A DNA stretch of 64,000 nucleotides. Origin: Gammaproteobacteria bacterium (GTDB lineage: Bacteria > Pseudomonadota > Gammaproteobacteria > Pseudomonadales > Azotimanducaceae). Location: NCBI GenBank assembly GCA_012269545.1, contig JAAXKB010000048.1, positions 38,765 to 102,764 on the forward strand, in the 5' to 3' direction. The notes under the pieces were generated by a model, which worked only from the letters and a program-made list of their open reading frames with translations, searched no databases and was not told the origin of the DNA. Shown in pieces: positions 9,411 through 18,462 of this stretch (its first letter is position 1; every line of letters starts with the position of its first letter). Made by a program: the position numbers and the translations under genes.

Positions 9411-9804
9411 TATCTCTTCGACAGCCTGCCCTATTTTACAACACCTAGTCGCTTAAGTTTCCGTGTTTACCGCGCACCATTTCGTCCTTGACCCACAGCA
9501 GCCGAAGGACGCCCTCACGGCCGATTGACAACTTGGGCTATTCAACACATTAAGCCTCACGGGCAGAGATGTGAGGCTGGCTTACAACAAACGATAAAGA
9601 TGAAACACATCATCATAACTAATCGTAGTCACTAAAAAGAGTTGGTATTCCGGCCCGCTGAAGCACTGCGTTTAAGATGTCTGTCTGCGAATCGCCTCTA
9701 GAGCCAGTGATGTTGCTCCAAGCTACGCCTGCGATCGTTCTAGCCATGCGCTGGCACCGCATTCGCGTTAATCTCTACAAAAACAAGCTTAAGGATCTAC
9801 GGGA
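9411..9804. other. Gene-free stretch between two related membrane-protein genes
   Basis: No coding sequence is supported in these 394 bases. The only clear structure is the hairpin at 9553-9578. The last 25 bases hold an AAGGA ribosome-binding site for the gene at 9805. The separation suggests that the two genes are transcribed independently. Confidence 0.5.
9553..9578. terminator. Hairpin downstream of the 254-residue membrane-protein gene
   Basis: AGCCTCAC (9553-9560) and GTGAGGCT (9571-9578) form a perfect 8-bp stem with a 10-base loop, about 140 bases after the upstream gene. It lacks a T-run, so it may be a factor-dependent terminator or another RNA structure. Confidence 0.35.
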
Positions 9805-10164
9805 ATGAAGTTAATTGGCTTCTTGGTTTGCTTTGCGCTTATGTTCTGGATGATGGATAGTTCTGCGGGCATCTCTGCGTTTATCGACGCGACAAGCATC
9901 GCTGTCGTACTTATCGGAGCAATCGCCTATGCGGCTGCTAAAGGCGGCATCAGCCAAACCCGTAATCAGGCGCTTCTGAATTTTGCTGACGGCGCTGTGT
10001 ATTGGGGATGGTTGGGATTTCTCGTAGGCTGCGTTGCTATAGCGGGGACGGTCAAAGAATTGAGTGGACTCGGTCCTGCCGCTGCAATCGCCTTTTTGAC
10101 GGTACTTTATGGTTACTTCACTAAGTGGATGATCACGGCCATAGTCGACACAAGGGATGCTTAA
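9805..10164 (+). CDS. Small MotA-like membrane protein (single module)
   Basis: A 119-residue protein with about four hydrophobic segments. Residues 16-45 (MMDSSAGISAFIDATSIAVV and onward) resemble both halves of the 254-residue protein encoded at 8646 and the start of MotA-type proteins (FIDxxSxxVVxxG). The second half pairs two further helices, ending in a short charged tail (VDTRDA). AAGGA lies 9 bases before the ATG. The pair of genes looks like a duplicated and fused module. Partners and function are unknown. Confidence 0.75.
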   Translation: MKLIGFLVCFALMFWMMDSSAGISAFIDATSIAVVLIGAIAYAAAKGGISQTRNQALLNFADGAVYWGWLGFLVGCVAIAGTVKELSGLGPAAAIAFLTVLYGYFTKWMITAIVDTRDA

Positions 10165-10320
10165 GTCCCTAAGCCCAAAGGGTTGAGTGAATGGCTGAGA
10201 TTGCATAGTTGCCGAAACTTCCGGGCAGTCCAGACCTTAAGAACAAACACATCAGCACAGGACTACTATTTCCCCGTTGAATACTGTTGGTCCGAGCGCG
10301 ATGGCCTTCAGTGACAGTAA

Positions 10321-10524
10321 GAAGTAGATGGGACCCGTCATTGGTATGAGTTGGTGCAGCGTAATTATCTGCAAGAAGAACTGCATGATTTGAATGCCCA
10401 GCGAAGTTGGGCGGCTGAGCCGGATCAAAAAGAGCTGAAGTATGCTGCGAGAAAGCTGACAACGGGAGATGCTCCTCCAAGGCTGCGGCCTCAGCCTTCT
10501 TGTGATTCAACTAAGCGGACTTGA
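10321..10524 (+). pseudogene. Coding-like open stretch without a start, possible gene remnant
   Basis: Between an in-frame TAA (10318-10320) and a TGA (10522-10524), 67 codons read as a protein-like, charged and aromatic sequence (starting EVDGTRHWYELVQRNYLQEE) ending in a proline/arginine-rich part. There is no ATG; the only internal starts are TTG/GTG near codon 12. Residue composition is more protein-like than other frames here. It may be the decayed end of a lost gene. The surrounding 10165-10937 holds no other supported gene. Confidence 0.3.
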
Positions 10525-10897
10525 GGTTGGATAGCGTGTTCGGGATTTGGTGTTTGTCAAAATCCACCGCGAAAGCAACCGACGTCCCCCTATGGCTACA
10601 GATGTTTAGCCAGTGCTTCCCCGGGCACCTGAAAACACCATCCTGCTTTACCGACTGAAGCCGTTTTCGCAATACACACTACGGTACAAGATCAACACAT
10701 ACGAACGTGAATCTCATTCAAGCACTGCTAACATTGGTATTTTCCCCACACGGCTAGGGATACCTCTTAACCAAATGAAGCCCCGTGACCCCCGTGCCCG
10801 AGGCACGCAGCGAGGTTGGTTGGACTGGTTTCAGCAGAGCTTTGCAAGATAAATGAAAAGAGCAGGTCGCTGATAGAGGGGCTTTTGCAGCAAATCA
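10525..10897. other. Gene-free stretch
   Basis: No convincing gene is seen. A 79-codon plus-strand frame (10613-10852) lacks a plausible ribosome-binding site and has no recognisable domain. The stretch ends at the hairpin 10898-10925, which belongs to the minus-strand gene to the right. Confidence 0.45.
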
Positions 10898-10925
10898 GGC
10901 ACCCAAGAAGTGTCCCTTGGGTGCC
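10898..10925 (-). terminator. Hairpin terminator of the secreted repeat protein gene
   Basis: GGCACCCAAG (10898-10907) and CTTGGGTGCC (10916-10925) form a perfect 10-bp GC-rich stem with an 8-base loop. It lies 12 bases beyond the stop of the minus-strand gene ending at 10938. Read on the minus strand it is followed by a weak T-rich run (TGATTT), so it is a probable intrinsic terminator. Confidence 0.6.
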
Positions 10926-10937
10926 ACCGGTCGAAGA

Positions 10938-11681
10938 TTAATCAAAGTCTTCCAGCGTATAATTATGATCGTAAACTGCCAGCCAGTTCACGGTAAACCT
11001 GTTGGTAATTACAAAGCTATTTTGTGCGACGCCAGCCCATGTCTTCCAAGCATCGGTGGTTAACATGTAATCCTGCCAAGTTTCCATCTCCGCTAACGAT
11101 TCGTAACCAACGACAATTTGGTGTGTCACTCTGCCGTCAGGCGCCGCATTACCGCGCACAACTTGAATCAGCCAGATTTGTCCGGGAAAGTCCTTCGATT
11201 CAGGCGCACTCATTAACGCATTCAAACCTGCTGCGGTTGCCGCAGCATCACTCACCTGCATGCGAACGACGTCAAATACCATGTCGTCGTTCGATACATC
11301 TCCCCAACTCTGCAGTGGCTGCTCCATGTACTGTGCTACTGGCGACGCAACGTCGTTTATCGCCTCCATGAACGCCGTGCCAGCCTCCGAACCCTCGAAT
11401 TTCTTATTCCACGATTCCATCTCAGCGATGCTTGGGTACAAAACGACAACACGGTGGGTAGCCGGATTCACTCCGTTGAAGCCAATGGATTCGAGGTGAA
11501 GCTGTGCCGTTCTATCTTGGGCGACCTTGCTTTTCTGCAAAGTATCTAAGGCTGCGGCAAACGCACCTGCCTTTCCTGCCTGTACGGCCCATTCATATAC
11601 GATTACCGTGGGCGCGCCTTGCGCCAGACTGGAGACGCTGACCAGCAATGCCGAGAGCACGCCAAGGATTTTATTCTTCAT
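10938..11681 (-). CDS. Secreted protein with two monooxygenase-like (ABM-type) repeats
   Basis: A 247-residue protein with a Sec signal peptide (MKNKILGVLSALLVSVSSLAQGA, cleavage near residue 23). The mature part has two similar halves of about 105 residues. Each starts with a beta-strand, carries a central helix and ends with an element of the type HRVVVLYPSIAEMESW (first copy) and HQIVVGYESLAEMETWQDYM (second copy). This resembles small dimeric alpha/beta-barrel proteins (antibiotic-biosynthesis-monooxygenase or NIPSNAP-like), but no catalytic residues can be assigned. AAAGGA precedes the ATG. The gene stands alone, with a terminator hairpin downstream. Function is unknown. Confidence 0.78.
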   Translation of the reverse strand: MKNKILGVLSALLVSVSSLAQGAPTVIVYEWAVQAGKAGAFAAALDTLQKSKVAQDRTAQLHLESIGFNGVNPATHRVVVLYPSIAEMESWNKKFEGSEAGTAFMEAINDVASPVAQYMEQPLQSWGDVSNDDMVFDVVRMQVSDAAATAAGLNALMSAPESKDFPGQIWLIQVVRGNAAPDGRVTHQIVVGYESLAEMETWQDYMLTTDAWKTWAGVAQNSFVITNRFTVNWLAVYDHNYTLEDFD

Positions 11682-11947
11682 CTTATTTTCCTTTATTGTT
11701 GATTTAGGCCTTCGGCCCGCGGGTAGTTAAGCAATTTTGACGCTCTATAGCACCAAAAAAGACGACACGCTGATGCGCGAAACACGACGGACTGCTGGGG
11801 CGCATCCCGTCATAATAATGGGCAGTGCAGCAAAACATTGAGCTGTGCTTCTGCTAAGGAGTCTTTGCATTACTCTTTCAAGACCTTGAGACTTGAATAA
11901 CGCTTGGGTTGCGCAGCGCAAAGAAACTGTGGCGGAGAGAAGAAAAC

Positions 11948-12391
11948 ATGACCCTTAACATTAGAAACGCAACGTCGAAGGACCGCGAACGATGCATGGA
12001 ACTACTGCAGAGCCTTGCAAGTTTTACTGGCGGCTCGACGGCCCCCCTCGCTCATGAGATTTTCGATCAGCTTTTAGATAACGCCCGCGGCGAGGTCTTT
12101 GTTGCTGAAGATGCGGGCAGACTCCTTGGTATGGCTTCCATTTCGTACAACCTTGCTATGCGATTTGGCGGCGAGTACTGCCAACTTGAAGAGTTGATTG
12201 TTGACCCGGCAGGTCGCGGCAAGAATATCGGCGGCCAATTGGTGCAAAAAACTGTCGAGCAGGCAAGATTAAGGGGTTGTGCGGAATACGGCCTGTATCT
12301 CGTCGAGACGACCGAACAAAACCTGCCTTTCTATGAAAAGTACGGATTCAGAAAAGTTGGCTCAGAACTCAGACAGTCACTGAAAAACTAA
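11948..12391 (+). CDS. GNAT-family N-acetyltransferase
   Basis: A 147-residue acetyl-CoA-dependent acyltransferase of the GNAT fold. The acetyl-CoA binding loop is RGKNIG (about residues 95-100), preceded by LEELIVDPA and followed by a helix (LVQKTVEQARLRGC). The C-terminal NLPFYEKYGFRKVG is the usual NAxxFYxxxGF motif. The ATG at 11948 has GGAGAG about 10 bases upstream; a longer frame from a TTG at 11909 is less likely. The acceptor substrate cannot be told. Confidence 0.85.
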   Translation: MTLNIRNATSKDRERCMELLQSLASFTGGSTAPLAHEIFDQLLDNARGEVFVAEDAGRLLGMASISYNLAMRFGGEYCQLEELIVDPAGRGKNIGGQLVQKTVEQARLRGCAEYGLYLVETTEQNLPFYEKYGFRKVGSELRQSLKN

Positions 12392-12453
12392 TTCTACAAA
12401 CAGAAAGAGGGGCGAATGCCATTGCGGTGTCCGTTAGCGGAAGCAGGAAGTAG

Positions 12454-12948
12454 ATGAAACATGTAGTGACGGGATTGGCATTATTGTCTTTAGTTGGCTG
12501 CAGTTGGGGTGAGCGACAGCTTGCGACTGGGCAGAAAGAAAAGGCCGATACGCTATCACTAACCTGTTACTTCGCGGCGAAAAACCAGATTTTCGAAACC
12601 TCCATTTTGCTCGACGAAAAACAGACAGAAGGAAGTCTCGAGACGTTCGATACCCGCCATAAAGTTGCTGTTGAGACTGTCACAACACCGGTGTTGCACG
12701 AAAACGGCTTTTGGATTTTAAAGACAGTGAACAGGAGCGATTCAGTGGCGACTTCGCGCGAACACCGAATTGACCAGTCAAACTTCGTTTACGAGAGACA
12801 TACATTTATCCAGATGGGTAAGACGCCGCCATTAATCACCTTGGATCGAGGTCAGTGCAGTGCTCTCAGGGCATTGCATCGAAAGGCACAAGTCGTTGAA
12901 GGTCGCCTAGAAGAGCACGCATTCGATGATCAGGTGCTCGACGAATGA
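12454..12948 (+). CDS. Small lipoprotein, hypothetical
   Basis: A 164-residue protein with a lipoprotein signal peptide and lipobox LVGC (Cys16), so it should be lipid-anchored. The mature part is polar with two further cysteines (about 33 and 130) and no recognised domain. AGGAAG lies upstream of the ATG. The stop overlaps the next start (ATGA), so the two genes are translationally coupled and probably act together. Confidence 0.65.
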   Translation: MKHVVTGLALLSLVGCSWGERQLATGQKEKADTLSLTCYFAAKNQIFETSILLDEKQTEGSLETFDTRHKVAVETVTTPVLHENGFWILKTVNRSDSVATSREHRIDQSNFVYERHTFIQMGKTPPLITLDRGQCSALRALHRKAQVVEGRLEEHAFDDQVLDE

Positions 12949-13238
12949 GAAAGACCGTCATTGCAGTTTTGTTTTCAACGTTAGCTGAATTGAGCTGGGC
13001 AGAACCCTGCTCAATTCCACTGCCCGATCAATGCGCCAGTGTTGGCTGTGTAAACAATGACATTCGCGCCTGTGAGTCTGAAGCCGACCTCAAGCGAATC
13101 AATAAAACACCGGCGGGCCAAGAAAACATCGATATTTGTCTTCGCAGAATTGTGAAGAATGAATCTGCGGAGCTGACCGTTGATTCAGTCCTTGCGGCTG
13201 TTCTTACTTGCCAGAATAAGGACGCTTTTGAATCATGA
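12945..13238 (+). CDS. Small cysteine-rich periplasmic protein, hypothetical
   Basis: A 97-residue protein with a signal peptide ending near AELSWAEPC. Six cysteines remain in the mature part (CSIPLPDQC, GCVNN, AC, IC, TC), which suggests disulfides in the periplasm. Its ATG overlaps the stop of the lipoprotein gene by 4 bases. No family is recognised. About 130 bases without a gene separate it from the dioxygenase gene downstream. Confidence 0.62.
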   Translation: MRKTVIAVLFSTLAELSWAEPCSIPLPDQCASVGCVNNDIRACESEADLKRINKTPAGQENIDICLRRIVKNESAELTVDSVLAAVLTCQNKDAFES

Positions 13239-13366
13239 GTCACGTCTTAACTGCTTTGCCTTTTACGCAGAGGAGCAGCGTGCGTTGGTCTGAAGCAGCA
13301 GACACCCTCGACAACATCAACAACGTGCAAGATTCGCCGCCATCAAAAAGAGCGCCGTAAGGAAAA

Positions 13367-14194
13367 ATGATGCCACTAGCCGTTTCGCAAACGCCGACCA
13401 TCGGTGCTGAAATTCGCGGCATAGATTTGAGTCAGGATATCAGCCAAGAAAACGTAGAGTGGTTAGAGGCCCAACTTGTTCGACACAAAGTCATTTTTTT
13501 TCGCGATCAGAATATCGACCCGGCGGCGCACCTTGGTTTTGCCCGAAAATTCGGCGAGCTGGAAACTCATCCGGTTAACCCCAAGGAAGGTTTCTCCGAA
13601 ATCATGGTTCTGCATAACAATGCAGAGAAGCCCCCATCAGGAACCGCTGTTTGGCATTCAGACGTTACCTGGCGAGCAAAGCCTTCTTTGGGTTCCATTC
13701 TCATTGCCCGCAAGGTGCCGAACGTGGGTGGAGACACCCTATTTGCTGACATGGAGGCTGCATACGAGTTTCTCGATGATGCTACTCAAAGCGAAATCAA
13801 GGGAATGAAGGCAATACACCAGTTTGCGCCAATGCGCCGCTATCTGATCGAATCGGGCGCGGATGCTGAACGACTAGCCCGGTTCGATTTGGATTACCCG
13901 CCAGTGTTGCACCCGCTGGTACGCACACATCCAGTAACAGGCCGAAAGTCACTCTACGTGAACGCCCTTTTCACTGTGGGCATTGAGGGCGTTCCAAACG
14001 ATGAGGCTAAGCGGTTGCTCCGCAATCTATTTGCAACTGCCGTAAGACCGGAAATCCAGTGTCGTTTTCGCTGGCAAGAAAACTCCATCGCGTTCTGGGA
14101 CAATCGATCCTGTCAGCACTACGCCACGGCCGATTACTACCCAAACGAGCGATTGATGGAAAGAGTCACTATTCAGGGGGATCAACCCTTTTAA
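13367..14194 (+). CDS. TauD/TfdA-family Fe(II)/2-oxoglutarate dioxygenase
   Basis: A 275-residue, cytoplasmic member of the taurine / 2,4-D dioxygenase family, which hydroxylates small carboxylates or sulfonates using Fe(II), O2 and 2-oxoglutarate. The iron triad is visible as His97 and Asp99 (WHSDVTW) and His251 (SCQHYA). The arginine that binds 2-oxoglutarate is in ERLMERV (262 or 266). Length is typical. AAGGA lies just upstream of a double ATG (13367 and 13370). The family does not identify the substrate; no sulfonate transporter lies next to it. GPH transporters are close, but not in the same operon. Confidence 0.9.
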   Translation: MMPLAVSQTPTIGAEIRGIDLSQDISQENVEWLEAQLVRHKVIFFRDQNIDPAAHLGFARKFGELETHPVNPKEGFSEIMVLHNNAEKPPSGTAVWHSDVTWRAKPSLGSILIARKVPNVGGDTLFADMEAAYEFLDDATQSEIKGMKAIHQFAPMRRYLIESGADAERLARFDLDYPPVLHPLVRTHPVTGRKSLYVNALFTVGIEGVPNDEAKRLLRNLFATAVRPEIQCRFRWQENSIAFWDNRSCQHYATADYYPNERLMERVTIQGDQPF

Positions 14195-14269
14195 CTATCC
14201 AAGCTAACTCATGGCTTCTCAGGCCAGCACCGCATAGCGATTACCGCGAGGAAAAGGCATGACGGGTAT

Positions 14270-15601
14270 CTACTTTCGTTCCGAGTTGGCCAACGCCTCC
14301 CGAATTTCAGCATGCTTTGCTTTTGTTAACGGATAATTCAGCATCGGCAGGTACGACAGGGCCAATCCCAGCACCGGCACAAAGCAATAGATCACCAACA
14401 AACCTTCTATTGCTGACGGGGGGTTGTTAGAACCGGGAACAAAACCAAAAACCAAGTCGGCAGCGGTAAGCGCTACGCCAACCGCGACCGCACTACCGAG
14501 TTTATTGACAGTGGTGAGAAGCGCGAAAAACATCCCTGCCCGTTTCTTTCCGCTCTGCAACTCGTCGATATCCGTAACGTCTGCCATCATCGATCGCAAG
14601 ATAGGTGGCACCGCGCCATAGGCGATGCCATAAAGGAATGTGTAACCCCAGAACATCGGGATATTGCCCGGATCAGCGACCAGAAACAGACCGGACTGCA
14701 TCAGGATGCCGTAACCCAGGGCAATTTGAATCGCTCTGGTTTTACCAACGCGGTACGACAACTGCATCCACATAGGCATTGCTAAGAAACCCGCAAAAAA
14801 ATACAGCAGCAGGGCTGTACTGGCATGGTTAGGTAATTCGAAAACGTATGAGGCGAAGAAAATGTACAGCGCGGCGGTCGCAGAGGTCGCGAAATTACTC
14901 GTGAAGTCAGTGATGAGCAGGCGCCACAAAGAGGCGTTCGCCCGCACAATGCTCAACGCTTCCCGCCAGTCGAGGGTAGCCGGATTATGGCTCGGCTTGT
15001 CGGGCACAAAAAGAAGCGTTGGGAGCGCAGTCAGTGGGAACAGAATCAAACAGAATAGCCCCATGCTGGCTACTTTCGTGGTTAAAGCCACCTCGCCCAG
15101 CATCTCAACAGCAACGGGTATGGCCAGCACCATCCCCATGCCGCTGATCACAAAGATCTCGCGCCACCCGTATAGGCGTGACCGCTCATCATAGCCACTT
15201 GCCAGTTGAGCTCCCCAGGATTGATGGGCAATGCTCAAAATCGTATAGCCAACATATAAAACCAGTAACCAGCCAGCTAAATAGACGGCACTGGCACTCT
15301 CTTCGCGGGGTAAAAAAACCATGTAGACCGCGAGCATCAGTATTGGAATAGCGACTGCAATCCAGTGTTTGTATTGCCCCCAGCGACTGCCGTATTTATC
15401 AATAACAACGCCCATAATCGGGTCTGTGATGACGTCCCAGAAACGTGCCAGCGTGAACACCAGCCCTACTGTCGCAAGACTTAGACCCAAACTTTCGCCG
15501 TAAAGTGGGGGCAAATACACGGCGATAGGCATAGCCATCGCCCCTGCGGGCAAGGCGACGGCAGCGTAGCTACCCAGTATCCGCTTGCTCATTTGGCTCA
15601 T
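14270..15601 (-). CDS. GPH-family (MFS_2) transporter
   Basis: A 443-residue, twelve-segment membrane protein of the glycoside-pentoside-hexuronide:cation symporter family. The family motif DVITDPIMGVVIDK follows the second helix and is continued by RWGQYKHW. A second-half cytoplasmic motif (MMADVTDIDELQSGKKRAGM) matches the family. ATG 15601 (MSQMSK) is preferred; a TTG at 15634 also lies in frame. Its tail faces the TauD-like gene. The substrate is unknown; relatives often sit in oxygenase-rich clusters, as here. Confidence 0.87.
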   Translation of the reverse strand: MSQMSKRILGSYAAVALPAGAMAMPIAVYLPPLYGESLGLSLATVGLVFTLARFWDVITDPIMGVVIDKYGSRWGQYKHWIAVAIPILMLAVYMVFLPREESASAVYLAGWLLVLYVGYTILSIAHQSWGAQLASGYDERSRLYGWREIFVISGMGMVLAIPVAVEMLGEVALTTKVASMGLFCLILFPLTALPTLLFVPDKPSHNPATLDWREALSIVRANASLWRLLITDFTSNFATSATAALYIFFASYVFELPNHASTALLLYFFAGFLAMPMWMQLSYRVGKTRAIQIALGYGILMQSGLFLVADPGNIPMFWGYTFLYGIAYGAVPPILRSMMADVTDIDELQSGKKRAGMFFALLTTVNKLGSAVAVGVALTAADLVFGFVPGSNNPPSAIEGLLVIYCFVPVLGLALSYLPMLNYPLTKAKHAEIREALANSERK

Positions 15602-15705
15602 TTTACGGTTCTCATTGACTTCTTCTTTTAGCAAGTGGGCAGTACATACAAAGGGCCCTTAGATGCCCAGACACTGATCCGTTCTGCAGTTGAGGCAACA
15701 TTTGA

Positions 15706-16005
15706 TTATTGCGCTAGGTCTAATCCGTTGACCAATATGGCATTCGCTGTACTTCCAGCATCGCGGTGTTTCGCTATCGCCTGATAATCTTCGGATGTCA
15801 TCCAAGCCATGGCGGATTCTTTTGAAGGGAATTCAATGAGCACGGACCGAGTGTCCTCCCAACTGCCTGACAGTACGGTGGGGGCTTCATCAACACTCAA
15901 CATCTTGCCGTCGAATTTCTTGAACACGTCTGCAAATCCCGCTGAATACTGATCGTATTCGCTTCGGTCATGTATCTTAAATCTGGCGACGATATAAACG
16001 GCCAT
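15706..16005 (-). CDS. DUF1330 family protein
   Basis: A 99-residue protein of the DUF1330 family, small alpha/beta proteins with a dimeric ferredoxin-like fold. Family features are the start VYIVARFKIHD, the central VLSGSWEDTRSVLIEFPS and a conserved YQAIAKHRDA. Start ATG 16005 is preceded by GGGAGT. It may share a promoter with the transporter gene downstream on the same strand, with about 100 bases between them. The biochemical role of the family is unsettled. Confidence 0.8.
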   Translation of the reverse strand: MAVYIVARFKIHDRSEYDQYSAGFADVFKKFDGKMLSVDEAPTVLSGSWEDTRSVLIEFPSKESAMAWMTSEDYQAIAKHRDAGSTANAILVNGLDLAQ

Positions 16006-16277
16006 TGCATGTCACTCCCTGATTTTTACAGCTCATTCGTCACAGCATCACGCCTTATCGGCACTTTACTGACTATGCGTCATTTAAATGGTGAGTCTAT
16101 GGCCAAGGACACTTGAAGGCAAGCCGGCCTTACAACACGCGACAAGAAGGCTCCTGCGGCGCGCAACAGAAAGTACTTACTGATACCGAATGAGACCGTT
16201 TGGCCTTTGGAAGCCCGCAAAACGCGGAGCATCAGCCAATTGCCTTTGATTTGTTTGAGTTAAACCCGTGTAATGCG

Positions 16278-16676
16278 GTGAAAACCAAGAAAGATTGCGA
16301 GCCTTTGCGAAACATCATCACAACGTTGCTGTTGTTGGCGGTTAACGGCACGAGTTGGGGCGAGGATGACTACCGCTGCCGCGTCCAAACTCAGGGGATA
16401 TGGAAAGACGCCGAAACAACTCAAACTAAGGAGATCAGACTGCTCCTCAGTCACCGCCAGCTGTGGCTCTATTTCCCAATGGAGCTGACCCAGATTGCCC
16501 ATCAAGACGGCGTAATGACGGCGAGTCTTCTGAACAAAGAGTCCCAAATGTCCATGGGAAATGTCTCCTTTAACAGTGATAGCTACGCTATCTCCGGTGC
16601 CTTCAAGTTTTACCAAGGATCGGTTATCGACAGCAGCTTTGCCGGGCTGTGTTACAAATTGAGCAAGCAGCGGTAA
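16278..16676 (+). CDS. Hypothetical exported protein
   Basis: A roughly 132-residue protein with a signal-like segment (IITTLLLLAVNGTSWG) followed by a mature part of beta-type sequence with two cysteines (DDYRC and AGLCYKL). The start is uncertain: GTG 16278 gives a normal signal peptide with basic residues, but the frame is open to a TTG at 16200. No family is recognised. About 270 bases before it hold no gene. Confidence 0.5.
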   Translation: MKTKKDCEPLRNIITTLLLLAVNGTSWGEDDYRCRVQTQGIWKDAETTQTKEIRLLLSHRQLWLYFPMELTQIAHQDGVMTASLLNKESQMSMGNVSFNSDSYAISGAFKFYQGSVIDSSFAGLCYKLSKQR

Positions 16677-16937
16677 TTGCGATTCACTAGAAACCCCTCG
16701 AGTGGAAGGAGAGCCTCAGTGTGCTGTCGTTTGCGTTGGGTCCTCTGTCGACACCGTCAGCCGAGAGTATTCAAAATGCGAGTCATCGGGGCGGGCATGC
16801 AGGCAAAATGTAACCACAGATAGTCCAAATAACGCTTGCAAAACGCCCGGCTTCGCGGTGCCATCAGGACATGGCAATACGAAAAGCACGTGCCACAAAG
16901 TCACGCGCAAACCCAAACGCCATTCAGGGAGTTGACT

Positions 16938-18398
16938 ATGAATACTGGCGGCGAAAGCAACGTGCTGGAGCGACGACCGATCTTTTGGTTTTACGGTTCA
17001 TCATCCATAGCCTACGGGATCAAGGACAACGCATTTTCTTATTTATTACTGACCTTCGCGAACCAAGCTCTTGGCGTTCCGGGCTACTTGGCCAGCCTGG
17101 CCCTAGCCATCGCCATCGTCTGGGACGCGCTGACCGACCCTTTGCTCGGCCATTGGTCCGACAAAACACAGTCGAAACTGGGCCGGCGACACCCGTTTAT
17201 GTACGCCGCTCTGTTCATTCTGCCAGCCAGTTTCTATGCGCTGTTCAATCCCCTGCTTGATGTTCGCGGCGAAGACGCCTTCTGGTATGTCTTTGTTCTG
17301 GCTATCTTGATTCGCACGGGCACCACGCTGTTCGAGGTACCCTGCACCGCACTGCTGCCTGACCTTGAAAAAGACTACGACCGTCGCAACCGGTGGCTCG
17401 CTGTGCGTCATCTTTTTGGCTGGACCGGCGGCAATGGCCTGCACACCATCAACGTGACCTTCTGGGTGGGCGCTTACGGGTTTGCGTCTGCAACTGGCTA
17501 CATGATCTACGGCACCGTCGGCGCGGTGATTATCGCCTTGGCCATCCTCGTTTCCAGCCTAGGAACCCAGCGAGTCGCGTCACAAATGCCTAAACCCCAA
17601 GAGCCGTTTCGCTTTAACGCCATCGGTAGAGAGTTCGGGCAGATCTTCGAGTCCTTAAAAAACCGTAACTTTGCAGCACTGTTTTTTTACTCGCTCTTAT
17701 TCGGCGCAGCGGCAGGTTTGAGTACAGCCCTATATCTTTACATCACACGGTTTTTCTTCGAGTTCACTGGCGCACAGATCGGCATTACCGGAATCGCCGT
17801 ACTCCTCGCGCCCTTTATCGCATGGCCCCTCGCCCCTCGATTGGGTTTAATACTGGGCAAGAAAGTCACCGCCATTTCCTTGCAGTTAACCCGGCTAGCC
17901 CTTTACCCCATTCCCTTCGTCTGCGTATTAATGGGGTGGTGGCCGGCGCTTGGATCTACTGCATCTATCGCCATCTACACGGCATTTATTTTTACCGAAG
18001 TAGCGGTCTTCATTGTGTCGGCCGTGATGTTGGACTCGATGATGGCCGATGTGGTGGAAGACAGCGAAAAACAAACCAACAGACGCTCCGAGGGTTTGTT
18101 TTTCGCCGCAAGAAGCTTTGCTGGCAAGTTCGTCAGTGCATCGGGCATTATCAGTGCCGGCGTGATCATTACCGCAGTTGGTTTCGACTCTATCACCAGC
18201 TTGGCCGATTTTACCGGCGAACATCGAGTGAAACTGGCTCAGCTGTTCTTACCTGCTTACTGTTCGCTCATTTTGGGCGCCATTGCTTGCATCAGTCTGT
18301 ATCGGATTGATCGAAGCACCCACGAGCAAAACATCAAAATCCTCAATGACCGCGCATTGAGTGTGAATATTGAGGGCACTGCCCAAGAAAAAGAGTAA
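16938..18398 (+). CDS. GPH-family (MFS_2) transporter
   Basis: A 486-residue multi-spanning transporter of the GPH family. Signatures: DALTDPLLGHWSDK and LGRRHPFMY in the first loop, and DSMMADVVEDSEKQTNRRSEG in the second half. ATG 16938 is chosen because GGGAG lies 7 to 8 bases upstream and the fold begins at once. It is followed after 64 bases by a nitroreductase gene in the same direction. It is clearly a paralogue of the genes at 5597 and 14270, but the loops differ, so the substrates probably differ. Confidence 0.88.
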   Translation: MNTGGESNVLERRPIFWFYGSSSIAYGIKDNAFSYLLLTFANQALGVPGYLASLALAIAIVWDALTDPLLGHWSDKTQSKLGRRHPFMYAALFILPASFYALFNPLLDVRGEDAFWYVFVLAILIRTGTTLFEVPCTALLPDLEKDYDRRNRWLAVRHLFGWTGGNGLHTINVTFWVGAYGFASATGYMIYGTVGAVIIALAILVSSLGTQRVASQMPKPQEPFRFNAIGREFGQIFESLKNRNFAALFFYSLLFGAAAGLSTALYLYITRFFFEFTGAQIGITGIAVLLAPFIAWPLAPRLGLILGKKVTAISLQLTRLALYPIPFVCVLMGWWPALGSTASIAIYTAFIFTEVAVFIVSAVMLDSMMADVVEDSEKQTNRRSEGLFFAARSFAGKFVSASGIISAGVIITAVGFDSITSLADFTGEHRVKLAQLFLPAYCSLILGAIACISLYRIDRSTHEQNIKILNDRALSVNIEGTAQEKE

Positions 18399-18462
18399 AT
18401 CAAATTTTTGTGGCCTCCATATTCCTCTAAACTATCGCCTCACCCATTTGAGGAGATAGGAA

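Noticed and set aside
10169..10510. 113-codon minus-strand frame in the gene-poor region
   Set aside because: No ribosome site or domain; it lies antisense to the more protein-like plus-strand stretch at 10321-10524.
10522..10524. TGA as a selenocysteine codon in the orphan stretch
   Set aside because: The frame continues for about 36 codons only, with no coding character and no evident SECIS hairpin.
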